Source of the DNA: Lachnospiraceae bacterium | GTDB lineage: Bacteria > Bacillota > Clostridia > Lachnospirales > Lachnospiraceae | Direction of reading: 5' to 3' | Length of the DNA: 64,000 nt | Assembly: GCA_022652545.1 (NCBI GenBank) | Contig: JALCRM010000004.1 | Location: forward strand, 102,610-166,609 | Part shown: in pieces, positions 1-8,798 of the stretch | Position numbering within the stretch: the first letter of the stretch is position 1 | Layout: each line of letters begins with the position of its first letter | Notes under the pieces: generated by a model | Told to the model about the DNA's origin: nothing | Seen by the model: only the letters and a program-made list of their open reading frames with translations | The model's database searches: none | Translations under genes and position numbers: made by a program

Positions 1-1934
1 ATAGTCTGCCAGCCTGTGTACTTATAGGTCTTCGTGACTGTCACCAGCTTGTAGAACGTATCCGCCGTGCTGTAATCCGCGGCGGTCGCAGGTACATACT
101 TTCCGCTGTCATCCTTGATATACAGGGCATTGCCGTCTTTGTCCCGGAGCGCCGCCGAAGAAGAGCTGCCGGAAGAAGCCTTTGACGAGCCTTCCGAAGA
201 GCCTCCGGAAGAACCGGCCGAGGAGCCCTGGGAACTGCTGCCGGAAGAAGCCTCGGACGAACCTGCGGAAGCACCTGTCGAAGAGCCGGCTTCCGTGACT
301 TTGATCGTAACGGTCGCCGTGATCTCTTTCCCGTCCACCGTGGCCTTGCACGTAATTTCGGATTCGCCTACCGCCTCCCCCGTGACCGTACCGTCGGAAG
401 AGACCTTTGCGATCGGTTCCAGCGAAGAAGACCAGGAATAGCTGACGTCGTCCTTTGAGGGCTGCAGGGAGGCGCTGATCTTCGTCGTGCTGCCCGCGGC
501 GATCGAAGAAGCGTCCGGTTTGAGGACGATCGAATAGTCCGTATTCTCTGCAGACGACGCGCTGCTGTCCGAACTGTCCGCGGAACCGTCGGACGACGCT
601 GTCCCGCTTTCCGAAGGATCCGCGGATTCCTGCACGGCAGCCTCGCCGCCCTCGAGCGTCACATCCGCCTCTTCGAAGGCAGAAGCGCTGGCTGCCGGAT
701 CCGGTATGTCATCCTTCGACACTTCCTGGTAATCGTCTTCCTGCGACGCTGTACCGTCTCCGCTGCCGTCCACTTCCGTTTTTGAGGATTCCACCCATTC
801 CACGGTGTCGGTGTTCACGCTCTCGACGACCGTATTCTGCTTCTCGGTATCTTCCTTGGCCACGTTGACCTGCGACTCTGTCTTGATCTCGTCCGCAACG
901 TCGACCTTCTTGTATTCGATGGTGTCCTTTACCTGCACGGTCTGCGGCTGGGAGGAAATGCTGTATTTTTTGTGGTCCTCATCCGTCTCCCCAAAGGGGA
1001 CCATGGCGACCGTGTAAGTACCGCCCTTAAGGTCTTTTCTGTAAATGATCCCGTCCTGGTCGTCATTCGTGTATACCGTGGTGGCGCCGGAAGGATCCGT
1101 GACCTGTACCTGAAAAGGCACGCCCGTGATGATGGCCGCCGAAGTATGGCTGATGAATTTGATCTTCAGATCTTTCAGGATGCTGGAAAGGTGCAGTTCC
1201 ACGACATCTGTTTTGCTGTCCTCTGCCGCTTTGGCGCTCGCCGCCTCTGCCGCAGCCTTCGCCGACGCCGCCGAAGCCGCCTCGGCTGCCTGACGCGCAG
1301 ATATCGCTGCCCCCACCGCCTCGATCTTGGCCTGTCCGATCGGTGCGCCGCCGGCAAATTCCGTCCCGATCGCAGCATACGTGTCGGCCGTTTTCCGGCT
1401 GGCCTTAAGCCCCATCCAGCTGACACCGAAAACGCAGAGCAGCACAGCTACCAGCATGCCCGTTCCGATCACGACGTAATCCATCGCGGAAAGGTTCCGG
1501 ATCCGGTGAAAGAAGCCGGTCTCTTCCTGCTCTTCCCCGTCTTCTTCGCTGTCCTCTTCCGCGTCTTCGGGAGCCGGCTCCTCCGGGACATCCTCTTCCG
1601 GCGCATCGTAGTCCGCAATATCCTCTTCGGGCGCGGTCTTCTCTTCCTCCGGCGCGGCATCCGCCGGGATCCTGTCGATCCGGACGGTGTCTCCCGGGAC
1701 CGTATCCGTGCGGACAGGATCTATACGGACAGTGTCTCCCGGAACGGCATCGCAGGGCACGGCGCCGGCAGCCTTCAGTTCCCCCGTGTCCAGTTCTCCC
1801 GTCTCATCAAAATAAAAAGGCGCGCCTTCGGATGTTTTGTCTGCAGGCACAGAACTGCCTGCCTTTTCGTTGACCTGCGGCGCGTCTATATTGTCTGTTT
1901 CATCAAAATAAAATTTCTCGTCATCCGATCCCAT
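1..1934 (-). CDS. Membrane-anchored Ig-like/Ser-rich surface protein (partial)
   Basis: The C-terminus lies beyond the left edge; about 644 codons are visible. From an ATG at 1934 the protein begins with an acidic cytoplasmic stretch containing the motif FYFDET twice (about residues 8 and 40) and a Pro/Glu-rich linker. One membrane segment follows at about 152-175, then an Ala-rich coil and a prealbumin-like domain (about 210-275). A bacterial Ig-like (Big_2 type) domain sits at about 465-545, then a Ser/Gly/Glu-rich stretch. The topology suggests a single-pass protein with its bulk outside. It shares strand with the flippase pair upstream and may be co-transcribed with it. I do not recognise a specific family; a role in surface polymer attachment is inference from context only. 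Confidence 0.7.
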   Translation of the reverse strand, partial: MGSDDEKFYFDETDNIDAPQVNEKAGSSVPADKTSEGAPFYFDETGELDTGELKAAGAVPCDAVPGDTVRIDPVRTDTVPGDTVRIDRIPADAAPEEEKTAPEEDIADYDAPEEDVPEEPAPEDAEEDSEEDGEEQEETGFFHRIRNLSAMDYVVIGTGMLVAVLLCVFGVSWMGLKASRKTADTYAAIGTEFAGGAPIGQAKIEAVGAAISARQAAEAASAASAKAAAEAASAKAAEDSKTDVVELHLSSILKDLKIKFISHTSAAIITGVPFQVQVTDPSGATTVYTNDDQDGIIYRKDLKGGTYTVAMVPFGETDEDHKKYSISSQPQTVQVKDTIEYKKVDVADEIKTESQVNVAKEDTEKQNTVVESVNTDTVEWVESSKTEVDGSGDGTASQEDDYQEVSKDDIPDPAASASAFEEADVTLEGGEAAVQESADPSESGTASSDGSADSSDSSASSAENTDYSIVLKPDASSIAAGSTTKISASLQPSKDDVSYSWSSSLEPIAKVSSDGTVTGEAVGESEITCKATVDGKEITATVTIKVTEAGSSTGASAGSSEASSGSSSQGSSAGSSGGSSEGSSKASSGSSSSAALRDKDGNALYIKDDSGKYVPATAADYSTADTFYKLVTVTKTYKYTGWQT

Positions 1935-2010
1935 TGCAGTGTTTCTCCGGCCTTCCGGGCACAAATCGCATATTTTTTTATTTTACCCTTCCGGCACTTA
2001 TATGGCAACC

Positions 2011-2358
2011 TCAGAGATAGTAGGCCAGGATGCCAGCGAAAATGAAGCCCATGCCGATGAGCTTGTTCCTTGTGATCTTTTCCCCGAAAAAGATACGCCC
2101 GAGGACCATGACAAAAACATAGCCCATCGTTTCCAGCACGGGCACGTTCATGTACGCGTCGGCAAACCCGTATGCGCGTATCGTCAGCAGCATCGAGCAG
2201 AACAGCATGAGGTAGCCTGTGATCACATATTTATTGAGATACTCGTGGATCCAGTCGGGATATTTTTGAAAAGTGCTTTTCTTAAGTATGATCTGGGAAA
2301 AGGAGGCGATCGTCTCCGAGCAGATCATGGTCAGGATACAGGCTGTCAGTCCGCTCAT
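2011..2358 (-). CDS. SMR/EamA-type small membrane protein, second of a pair
   Basis: This 115-residue protein has about four hydrophobic helices and is of the drug/metabolite transporter, small multidrug resistance type. The ATG at 2358 overlaps the stop of the upstream partner by 4 bases (ATGA), which marks a translationally coupled heterodimeric pair. Paired SMR-like proteins such as ArnE/ArnF flip undecaprenyl-phosphate sugars across the membrane. Because the locus also holds GT2 and GT-C glycosyltransferase-type genes, I favour a lipid-linked sugar flippase over drug efflux. That function is inference, and a polyamine or drug exporter is the alternative. Confidence 0.75.
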   Translation of the reverse strand: MSGLTACILTMICSETIASFSQIILKKSTFQKYPDWIHEYLNKYVITGYLMLFCSMLLTIRAYGFADAYMNVPVLETMGYVFVMVLGRIFFGEKITRNKLIGMGFIFAGILAYYL

Positions 2359-2717
2359 GCCTTTTCTCCCTCCGGTTCCCTGTTCAGTACGATGACGCCG
2401 ATGATCACGAGGGCCACCCCCAGTATTTTCCTGGGAGTGATGGAATCCCGGAAGATCAGGACGCTCCACAGGAGCCCCCAGAGCAGGACCATGGCCTTGT
2501 TTGCATAGGCGATCGAAATGTCGAAACGTTTGATCGCCTGCTGCCACAGCAGTGCGTAGACAGCCAGCACCAGCACTTCCAGTCCGTAAAACAGGAAGAA
2601 GCCGCCGGTAAATACAGTCTGTTCCGATGCGAATTTGGCAACAACGGAGGAGAGGCTGAACACCATCACGATCCCCTGCAGTGCCAGAATATCGCGCAAA
2701 CGCAAGCTTTTATTCAT
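2355..2717 (-). CDS. SMR/EamA-type small membrane protein, first of a pair
   Basis: This 120-residue, four-helix protein belongs to the EamA/SMR class. The C-terminal part carries the helix-turn-helix pair typical of EamA repeats, with a GVALVIIGVIVLN stretch as last helix. The start is the ATG at 2717, preceded by a CGGAGGGA ribosome site about 9 bases upstream; longer forms lack such a site. It is the upstream member of the coupled pair described above, and both halves probably assemble antiparallel. The likely substrate is a polyprenyl-phosphate-linked sugar made by the locus glycosyltransferases, by analogy with ArnE/ArnF and GtcA-like flippases (inference). Confidence 0.75.
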   Translation of the reverse strand: MNKSLRLRDILALQGIVMVFSLSSVVAKFASEQTVFTGGFFLFYGLEVLVLAVYALLWQQAIKRFDISIAYANKAMVLLWGLLWSVLIFRDSITPRKILGVALVIIGVIVLNREPEGEKA

Positions 2718-2910
2718 AAAAATATCCCTCCGTGAGGAAAGCCGGGCCGGACAGATCGCGCAGTTTCCTGATACATGCTGCCGTTTTTTCGCCGCGTGGA
2801 CTTTTCGAATCCGGTAGTTTACAATCAATGCAATCATAACACAAAGTCCGGACGCGCACGCCGCATCCGGGAAATGCATCCGCCATTCGACGGGAGGCTT
2901 GGATCTTCAG

Positions 2911-4203
2911 ATGAAGCAGGACAAAGACAGTCAAAACAGCACTCCATCCGCTGAGGACGACATTCTGGACATTGAACAGGAGTATCTTAACGACGATGCC
3001 GATGCCGCACACCGCAGAAAATATGAAAGCATTTACGGGGACGACACGCCGCAGGGCGCAGACCGTTCCGGCTCTGCCGGCGCGCGCCGCGGGAACGCGC
3101 GCGCCGGCAGCCGGAACAGCGGGTCCGAACGCCGCACGGGCAGTGCCGCCGGTCCGGATCGCCGCGCCGGCACGGGGCACGGACGCAGAAGACGCAGACA
3201 GGGTGTGAACGCACACGCGGTCCTCTGGATCGTGATCGCGGCCATTGCCGCGGCTGCGGGGATACGCCTCTACCTATGGAACCGGGGCGAAAAATCCACC
3301 TACGACCCTTCCGCCGTCAATACGAATTATGATATCGAGGTGCAGGACATCATCACGGCGCAGGATCCCAAGGTACTCGAGGGGCGCACGGACGACGGCA
3401 GGACCACGATCCTGTTCCTGGGCGACGACCCCATCAGCGATGATACGGGGGATACCGGCATCGCCGGCCGGGTCAAGGCACTCGGCGGCGACAATGTCGA
3501 TGTGATGACCGCTGCTTTTCCGGGCTCGCAGGTGGCGTGCAAAAATGCCACGTACAGCACCTCCTACGTGGATGACGCCTTCAATTTCTACTATGTCTGC
3601 AGCAGCATCAGCCTCGGCGATTACACCGCCATGTCCAATGCCGCCAGCCTTAAGACGGACTCGGACGTCTACGCCTCTTCGGTGAAAACGCTGCAGGGCG
3701 TCGATTTCAACACGGTGGACGTCATCGCCGTGATGTATGACGCTGTCGACTATCTGAACGGTTCGCCGGTCTACAATACAAACGACACCGGTGATCTCCA
3801 GACCTATGCAGGCGCCCTGGAACGCGGATTCTCCCTCATCAGGGACAAATATCCCTGGATCCGTCTCGTGTTCCTGTCCCCCACCTACGCGCTGTACGTC
3901 GACGCCGACGGAAAACAGCAGCCGGGCGACACGTACGATGCAGGAAACGGCACGCTGCCCACCTACTGGACCAAGGCGATCGATGCCTGTTCGGCAGCGG
4001 AGACCGTCTCCTTTATCGACAACTATTACGGTTCCGTGAACGCAGACAACTACAAGGACTATCTGGCTGACAACATCCATCTCAACGCAGCCGGCTTTGA
4101 TGCGGTCGCCCGCCATTTTGTCAGCAAGATCCTCGAAGGCTCACTGGACGAATACAACGCAGACGCGGCCGCTTCGGATGCAGATACCGCCGCTTCAGAA
4201 TGA
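2911..4203 (+). CDS. Membrane-anchored SGNH/GDSL-hydrolase-like protein
   Basis: The protein has 430 residues from the ATG at 2911; GGGAGG lies at 2892-2897, and a TTG at 2899 is in frame but sits on top of it. An acidic then Arg/Gly-rich, probably disordered cytoplasmic N-terminus precedes one membrane helix at about 103-123. An extracellular SGNH-like fold follows. Block I reads FLGDDPIS (about 169-176) instead of GDS, so the canonical nucleophile serine is replaced by Asp; block V DNIHLNAAG (about 387) keeps Asp and His. It may be inactive, use the later Ser, or act as a scaffold. DltD and AlgX relatives with this fold assist MBOAT polymer acylation, which fits the locus. The gene overlaps the convergent gene tail by 9 bases. 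Confidence 0.75.
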   Translation: MKQDKDSQNSTPSAEDDILDIEQEYLNDDADAAHRRKYESIYGDDTPQGADRSGSAGARRGNARAGSRNSGSERRTGSAAGPDRRAGTGHGRRRRRQGVNAHAVLWIVIAAIAAAAGIRLYLWNRGEKSTYDPSAVNTNYDIEVQDIITAQDPKVLEGRTDDGRTTILFLGDDPISDDTGDTGIAGRVKALGGDNVDVMTAAFPGSQVACKNATYSTSYVDDAFNFYYVCSSISLGDYTAMSNAASLKTDSDVYASSVKTLQGVDFNTVDVIAVMYDAVDYLNGSPVYNTNDTGDLQTYAGALERGFSLIRDKYPWIRLVFLSPTYALYVDADGKQQPGDTYDAGNGTLPTYWTKAIDACSAAETVSFIDNYYGSVNADNYKDYLADNIHLNAAGFDAVARHFVSKILEGSLDEYNADAAASDADTAASE

Positions 4204-4974
4204 GATCGGTACTTCGGGGTCCCGGTAGATCAGGAAGCCGTCCATCGTCCCGAGACAGACAAGGCCGCTGTCCTCGAATTTTCCGTCGACCTTCCGGAGC
4301 GAAGAGATCACCAGATAATTGCAGCCCGTATCCCGTGTGGCCTTCACAAGGGCCGCGGCATCGACTGTCTCCGGCTTTTCCATCACTTCGTAAACCTCAT
4401 TCCAGTATTCCCACTTGCTGACCGTCATTTCGCGGCCGAAAGGCATATCGATCCTGGAGGTGTACTGGCGTACGCTTTGGGCCAGTATGCCCGGGAACGC
4501 GGCTTTGATGTTTTTCCCGCCGCTGTCCTGAAGGAGAAAATTGCAGATGTCCACCGTCTGGTAGGGCAGATGCAGCCGGTTGGAAGCCTTTGTGATATTG
4601 ACATTGCTGTACGTATAGGTACCGCCCAGTACAAAGAGCGCGCACAGCACTGCGAACGCAGCGCGCGTATGCTTTCCGAACAGCCGGATGACCGTATAAA
4701 TGATCGTCGTGCCCATGGGGATCATCCAGAGCAGCCGGTAATAGGTGTCCGATTCCACTTTTGAATACAGCCGGTAGACAGGCGGCAGCATGAACAGCAC
4801 GAGAACCGTAAACGGCAGCCAGCCGAACAGGGCCTTCACCGTGCCGTCCTTTTCCCGTATGAGCAGGCAGACGAGAGCTGCGAGATAGAGGAACAGCAGC
4901 ACGCCGGTGCCCTTGTATTCTGTAAGGATATTCAGTATTTCAGCCAAATGTTTTGTCCGTTCCTTTCCCGGCAC
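4195..4974 (-). CDS. Polytopic membrane protein, likely C-terminal half of a split GT-C-type protein
   Basis: This 259-residue protein has four or five N-terminal membrane helices, then a soluble alpha/beta C-terminal part. The best start is a GTG at 4974 with only a weak AGGGCAGG upstream, 7 bases after the stop of the upstream frame. The motif YYRLLWMIP in the membrane part and the soluble tail are what I expect at the C-terminal end of GT-C-like Clostridia membrane proteins, whose N-terminal half is the neighbour at 4982-6058. The two frames differ by one register, so this is either a genuine two-gene arrangement or a frameshift split. Function is unknown; sugar transfer from a polyprenyl phosphate donor outside the membrane is inferred. 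Confidence 0.65.
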   Translation of the reverse strand: MPGKERTKHLAEILNILTEYKGTGVLLFLYLAALVCLLIREKDGTVKALFGWLPFTVLVLFMLPPVYRLYSKVESDTYYRLLWMIPMGTTIIYTVIRLFGKHTRAAFAVLCALFVLGGTYTYSNVNITKASNRLHLPYQTVDICNFLLQDSGGKNIKAAFPGILAQSVRQYTSRIDMPFGREMTVSKWEYWNEVYEVMEKPETVDAAALVKATRDTGCNYLVISSLRKVDGKFEDSGLVCLGTMDGFLIYRDPEVPISF

Positions 4975-4981
4975 ACCTGCC

Positions 4982-6058
4982 CTACTTCAACAGCGCATAC
5001 AGCAGGACGATATACAGAAAATTCGGGATGCAGGCCAGCGCCGTGTTGCGCAGCACCTTCCGGTCATGCACCGCGATGCCCGTAAAGAGCGCACAAAGGA
5101 ACAGCAGGCCGACGTTCATGATGGCTGCCATCGATGTGCACAGTCCCGAAGTCAGATTCAGCAGGACGAGCAGCAGCCAGACAAATTTTTTCTCCCCCGC
5201 AGCGGCCTTTTCTTCAGCAGAGCTGCGGTACAGTCCGGCTATGCACAGAAAAAGTCCGAAGACCATGGGCACGATCCAGTTCACGAAGATCGACTTGCCC
5301 TGCCAGGAACGCATCAGCAGAAAGGTCTCGGGCGTGTAGATCGAAACGTTGCCGAAGACCTGCAGCAGCGCCGCTGCCGCCATGAATGCGGCGATCTGCG
5401 GGCGCCTGTCCTTCAGCAGCCGCTTCGCGATCTGATACAGTGCCAGATCGGAAAGCGGGATCATGAGCAGCGGAAGGACCGAATGCGTGATGGCGGCGGG
5501 ATGCATGCCGGTGATCCTCGCAAGGTAGGCGATCCACATGGGAAACAGCGCCAGCGCATGGCGCACGTCCAGGGAAGTCGCGCCTCCGGTATACGGCAGT
5601 ATCCTGTACATCGTGCCTGTGTCATTCGTGATGACGGAGGCCGCCACGTAGTAGGCATCGTCGCCGTCAAAGAACATGTGCGTATAGGACATGTACAGTT
5701 CAAAACAGAGGATCGCCGCGAAAATGATCCAGTAGACCGTCTCCTCCCTGCCGGGCTTCCCGGAAGGCAGGGTCAGTCCGCCGGGGCCGCCGCACAGTAC
5801 AAGCCCCACCGCTGCGGGCAGGAGCATCAGGATCGTGAAAAGGACGGTGAGAAGCTGGAAATTTCCCCTCTCCGTCAGCAGCAGGATGGGGAGCGCCGTG
5901 AGTTCAAATACGGCAAAAGTCAGAAGATAGCCCGCGAGGCAGATCACGCCGGGCGTCCGCTTCTCCTTCGGCAGCAGGGCGCACGGAAGGAGCCCCGCCG
6001 AAAAGGGGATGACGAACATCCATATGACGATGCCTACCAGTTTTGTCAGTTCCGCCAT
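4982..6058 (-). CDS. Polytopic membrane protein, GT-C glycosyltransferase-like (DUF6077-type)
   Basis: The 358-residue protein has roughly nine or ten membrane helices. After the fourth helix it carries an extracytoplasmic FDGDDAYYV motif, which resembles the acidic loop of GT-C enzymes that use polyprenyl-phosphate sugars. The start is the ATG at 6058 with AAGGCGGA upstream. The protein ends abruptly in a hydrophobic helix (LLYALLK) and the next open frame continues with more helices, so the intact family member is probably encoded across 4195-6058. It is transcribed away from the FAD oxidoreductase at 6216. The family assignment rests on recall of DUF6077-like proteins and is moderate. Confidence 0.65.
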   Translation of the reverse strand: MAELTKLVGIVIWMFVIPFSAGLLPCALLPKEKRTPGVICLAGYLLTFAVFELTALPILLLTERGNFQLLTVLFTILMLLPAAVGLVLCGGPGGLTLPSGKPGREETVYWIIFAAILCFELYMSYTHMFFDGDDAYYVAASVITNDTGTMYRILPYTGGATSLDVRHALALFPMWIAYLARITGMHPAAITHSVLPLLMIPLSDLALYQIAKRLLKDRRPQIAAFMAAAALLQVFGNVSIYTPETFLLMRSWQGKSIFVNWIVPMVFGLFLCIAGLYRSSAEEKAAAGEKKFVWLLLVLLNLTSGLCTSMAAIMNVGLLFLCALFTGIAVHDRKVLRNTALACIPNFLYIVLLYALLK

Positions 6059-6174
6059 GCTGCGTTCCGCCTTCCGCTGTATGCCACAAGTTTATCCCAA
6101 GCACCCGCCGCTGTCCATACTTCCCCCGCCCGCGCATCCCCGCAGAGCGGTCGATGTACGGATGCAATTTATGC

Positions 6175-6210
6175 TATAATGCGGTGTACGGTCATAGTGA
6201 CCGCTGGAGG
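6175..6210 (+). promoter_or_regulatory. Extended -10 promoter and RBS for the FAD oxidoreductase
   Basis: TATAAT at 6175-6180 is preceded by TGC, giving an extended -10 element; no good -35 hexamer is visible. GGAGG at 6206-6210 lies 5 bases before the ATG at 6216, so the leader is short. Confidence 0.6.
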
Positions 6211-6215
6211 TCTCC

Positions 6216-7769
6216 ATGAAAAAGGCTCTCGTCATCGGTGCCGGTCCCGCCGGGCTCACCGCTGCATATGAACTGCTCAGGCAGTCCGACGAATACGAAG
6301 TCACGATCTTTGAAGAGAGCGACAAGTTCGGCGGGATCGCCCGCACCGTAAACTACAAGGGCAACCGCATGGATATGGGCGGCCACCGCTTTTTCTCGAA
6401 AGTACCCGAAGTGAATGCCTGGTGGGAAGCCATGCTGCCGATGCAGGGCGCGCCGGCCAGCGACGACCTGGCGCTGGGGCGTACGCCTCACCTTGCGCCC
6501 GGCGGTCCGGACCCCGAGAAAACAGACCGCGTGATGCTCAGCCGCAACCGCGTTTCCCGCATCTATTTCAACCGCAGGTTCTTTGATTACCCGATCACGC
6601 TGAAAGCCGAGACCTTCAGAAACATGGGGCTCGGCACTTCCCTTGCCGCCGGTTTCAGCTATCTGGCCTCCTGCCTGCATAAAAGGCCCGAAAAATCCCT
6701 CGAGGATTTTTACGTCAACCGCTTCGGCCATAAGCTCTACTCCATGTTTTTCGAGCATTACACGGAAAACCTCTGGGGCCGCCACCCGAGCGAGATCGAT
6801 CCCTCCTGGGGCGCACAGCGCGTCAAAGGCGTTTCCATCACGGCCATCCTGCGCCACGCGCTGGACAAGCAGTTCCACCGCAAGGACAAGGTGGTCGAAA
6901 CTTCCCTCATCGAAGAATTTTCCTATCCCAAACTCGGCCCCGGCGAGCTGTGGGACGTGACGGCTTCCGAGATCCTGAAAATGGGCGGCCGCATCGTCAT
7001 GAACGCCAGAGTCACCGGTATCTGCAGGGATGACGGCACGGGAGCAGTCACCGGCGTCGTCTATGAAAAAGACGGCCGGTCCGAAAAGGAAAGCGCCGAT
7101 GTCGTGATCTCTTCCATGCCGCTGCGCGACCTCGTGCACGGAATGGAAAATGTGCCGGAAAAGCCCGCTGCCGTCGCAGCCGGCCTGCCTTACCGCGATT
7201 ACATGACGGTCGGCGTACTCATCCCGCACCTCGACCTGAAAAACATGACAAAAACACCCACCGTCGGCAACATCGTGCCGGACAACTGGGTCTATGTCCA
7301 CGACCGTTCCGTGAAAATGGGGCGTTTCCAGATCTACAACAACTGGTCTCCCTACATGGTAAAGGACCTGGAGCACAGCGTCTGGCTGGGACTCGAATAT
7401 TTCTGTTCCGAAGGCGACGAGCTCTGGAGCATGACCGACGAGGCCTTTGCCCGTCTGGGCTTTGACGAAATGGTGAAGCTGGGGCTCATCAGCGATCCCG
7501 GCACCGTGCTCGACTGGCACGTCGAACGCGTCCGCAAGGCTTACCCCGCATATTTTGACACCTACCGCGATATCGATGTGCTGCGCAGCTGGCTGGATAC
7601 CATCCCCAACCTGTTCTGCGTGGGCCGCAACGGCCAGCACCGCTACAACAACATCGACCATTCGATGTGCACCTCTTTCGAGGCTGTCCGGGATATCCTC
7701 TCCGGCTCTTCCGACCGCAGCAACGTCTGGAACGTCAACACGGAGCAGGAATACCACGAGACAAAATAA
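6216..7769 (+). CDS. FAD-dependent oxidoreductase (UDP-galactopyranose mutase/amine oxidase superfamily)
   Basis: The protein has 517 residues. The N-terminus carries the dinucleotide-binding motif GAGPAGL, followed at about residue 33 by the acidic end of strand 2 (FEES) and a GG.....MGGHRFF segment typical of NAD(P)/FAD enzymes found in polysaccharide clusters. The C-terminus has a second flavin-contact region ([10 protein letters not shown] near residue 470). The superfamily includes UDP-galactopyranose mutase, protoporphyrinogen oxidase-like enzymes and amine oxidases; the exact substrate cannot be read. Context suggests redox or ring-form conversion of a nucleotide- or lipid-linked sugar. 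It runs alone rightward and meets the radical SAM gene tail to tail, 3 bases apart. Confidence 0.8.
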   Translation: MKKALVIGAGPAGLTAAYELLRQSDEYEVTIFEESDKFGGIARTVNYKGNRMDMGGHRFFSKVPEVNAWWEAMLPMQGAPASDDLALGRTPHLAPGGPDPEKTDRVMLSRNRVSRIYFNRRFFDYPITLKAETFRNMGLGTSLAAGFSYLASCLHKRPEKSLEDFYVNRFGHKLYSMFFEHYTENLWGRHPSEIDPSWGAQRVKGVSITAILRHALDKQFHRKDKVVETSLIEEFSYPKLGPGELWDVTASEILKMGGRIVMNARVTGICRDDGTGAVTGVVYEKDGRSEKESADVVISSMPLRDLVHGMENVPEKPAAVAAGLPYRDYMTVGVLIPHLDLKNMTKTPTVGNIVPDNWVYVHDRSVKMGRFQIYNNWSPYMVKDLEHSVWLGLEYFCSEGDELWSMTDEAFARLGFDEMVKLGLISDPGTVLDWHVERVRKAYPAYFDTYRDIDVLRSWLDTIPNLFCVGRNGQHRYNNIDHSMCTSFEAVRDILSGSSDRSNVWNVNTEQEYHETK

Positions 7770-7772
7770 CGG

Positions 7773-8753
7773 TCAGTGAAACAGTTTCTGGCTTGCTTCC
7801 GCCGTCGTGCTCTGTCCCTTCAGGATACCGGCGACGATATCCATGCGCAGGCCGCCGTCTATGAAGTCACAGTACTTGCAGAAATCGTTGCCTGCTCTCC
7901 CGTTCCGCACACTCTCGCGGAATTTTCTGTATGCCTCGCTGTTCCACGCTTCTTTTACCGGGACCTTGTTCACATCCGCCAGCTCGGTCACTTCAAAGTT
8001 GTCGCAGCAGCAGTAGCCCAGCCTTCCGTCCGGGGTGATCCACATGTCGGTGTAAGGCATCAGGCAGGTCTCGCGGACGATCTTTGTTTTGGCCTGCTTG
8101 TTCGGCGCCGAACCGGCCCTGTTCGTGAGCACGGCCTTGACGTAGCGCATCTGGATCAGCACGTCGACATCCCTGAATTCATCCGGGTTTTCCCGGATGT
8201 AGCGCAGGCAGTCCGCCGTGGTTTTGTGAAGCTTCATGTCTTCGCAGTAGTTGTTGATGATGAGCTGGTTCACATAAGGCACGACCGACTTCATCCGGTC
8301 GACCGTCAGCAGCAGTCCGTTCGTGGACATGAAGATGAAGCAGTCCGGCAGCTTCTCCCGCGCGTATTTGTGAAACTCGACGATACGGTCGTCCAGCCAG
8401 GGCTCGTTGTTTCCGTACAGCGTAAGGTGTCCCCGGTATCCCCAGTCTGCCAGACCGTCGATGATCCTGCGGTAGAGCTCCGGTTCCATCTTTTTGAACG
8501 GCCGCTTTTCCGCGTGCACGTTGGCGGTGCAGAAGGCGCAGTTGCTGTTGCAGCGGTTGATCGTCTCGATGTTCACGACATTGGGAAAAGGCGGATTTTC
8601 CGGATCCTTCAGAAAATAGTCGATATATTTCTTCTGCATCCCGTTCCGCGTAAGAAACTGCAGTTTCAGGTAGCTGTTCGCCGAAAGCGTGGGAAAGCGC
8701 TTCTGCATCTCCCAACCGAATCTTCCCATGAAGTTGGCAACTTTTACCGGCAT
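7773..8753 (-). CDS. Radical SAM protein with SPASM-like C-terminal cluster domain
   Basis: The protein has 326 residues. The radical SAM cluster motif is CNSNCAFC (CX3CX2C) at about residue 68, preceded by a short N-terminal helix region. The C-terminal quarter has CLMPY, a YCCCDN stretch and CKYC, which together look like a SPASM-type auxiliary Fe-S domain with the usual W.S..Y..FR...... helix. Start ATG at 8753 has GGAG about 8 bases upstream. It is the last gene of a leftward operon after the MBOAT, GT2 and YkoS-like genes. SPASM radical SAM proteins modify peptides or sugars; here a modification of the surface glycan or its carrier is inferred. Confidence 0.85.
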   Translation of the reverse strand: MPVKVANFMGRFGWEMQKRFPTLSANSYLKLQFLTRNGMQKKYIDYFLKDPENPPFPNVVNIETINRCNSNCAFCTANVHAEKRPFKKMEPELYRRIIDGLADWGYRGHLTLYGNNEPWLDDRIVEFHKYAREKLPDCFIFMSTNGLLLTVDRMKSVVPYVNQLIINNYCEDMKLHKTTADCLRYIRENPDEFRDVDVLIQMRYVKAVLTNRAGSAPNKQAKTKIVRETCLMPYTDMWITPDGRLGYCCCDNFEVTELADVNKVPVKEAWNSEAYRKFRESVRNGRAGNDFCKYCDFIDGGLRMDIVAGILKGQSTTAEASQKLFH

Positions 8754-8798
8754 ATCCGTCTCCGTTTCTCCGGCGGCTTTCCGCCTCCGGCGCTTCTG

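Noticed and set aside
2899..2910. TTG start for the SGNH-like protein
   Set aside because: The TTG lies one base after the GGGAGG ribosome site, too close for initiation; the ATG at 2911 is preferred.
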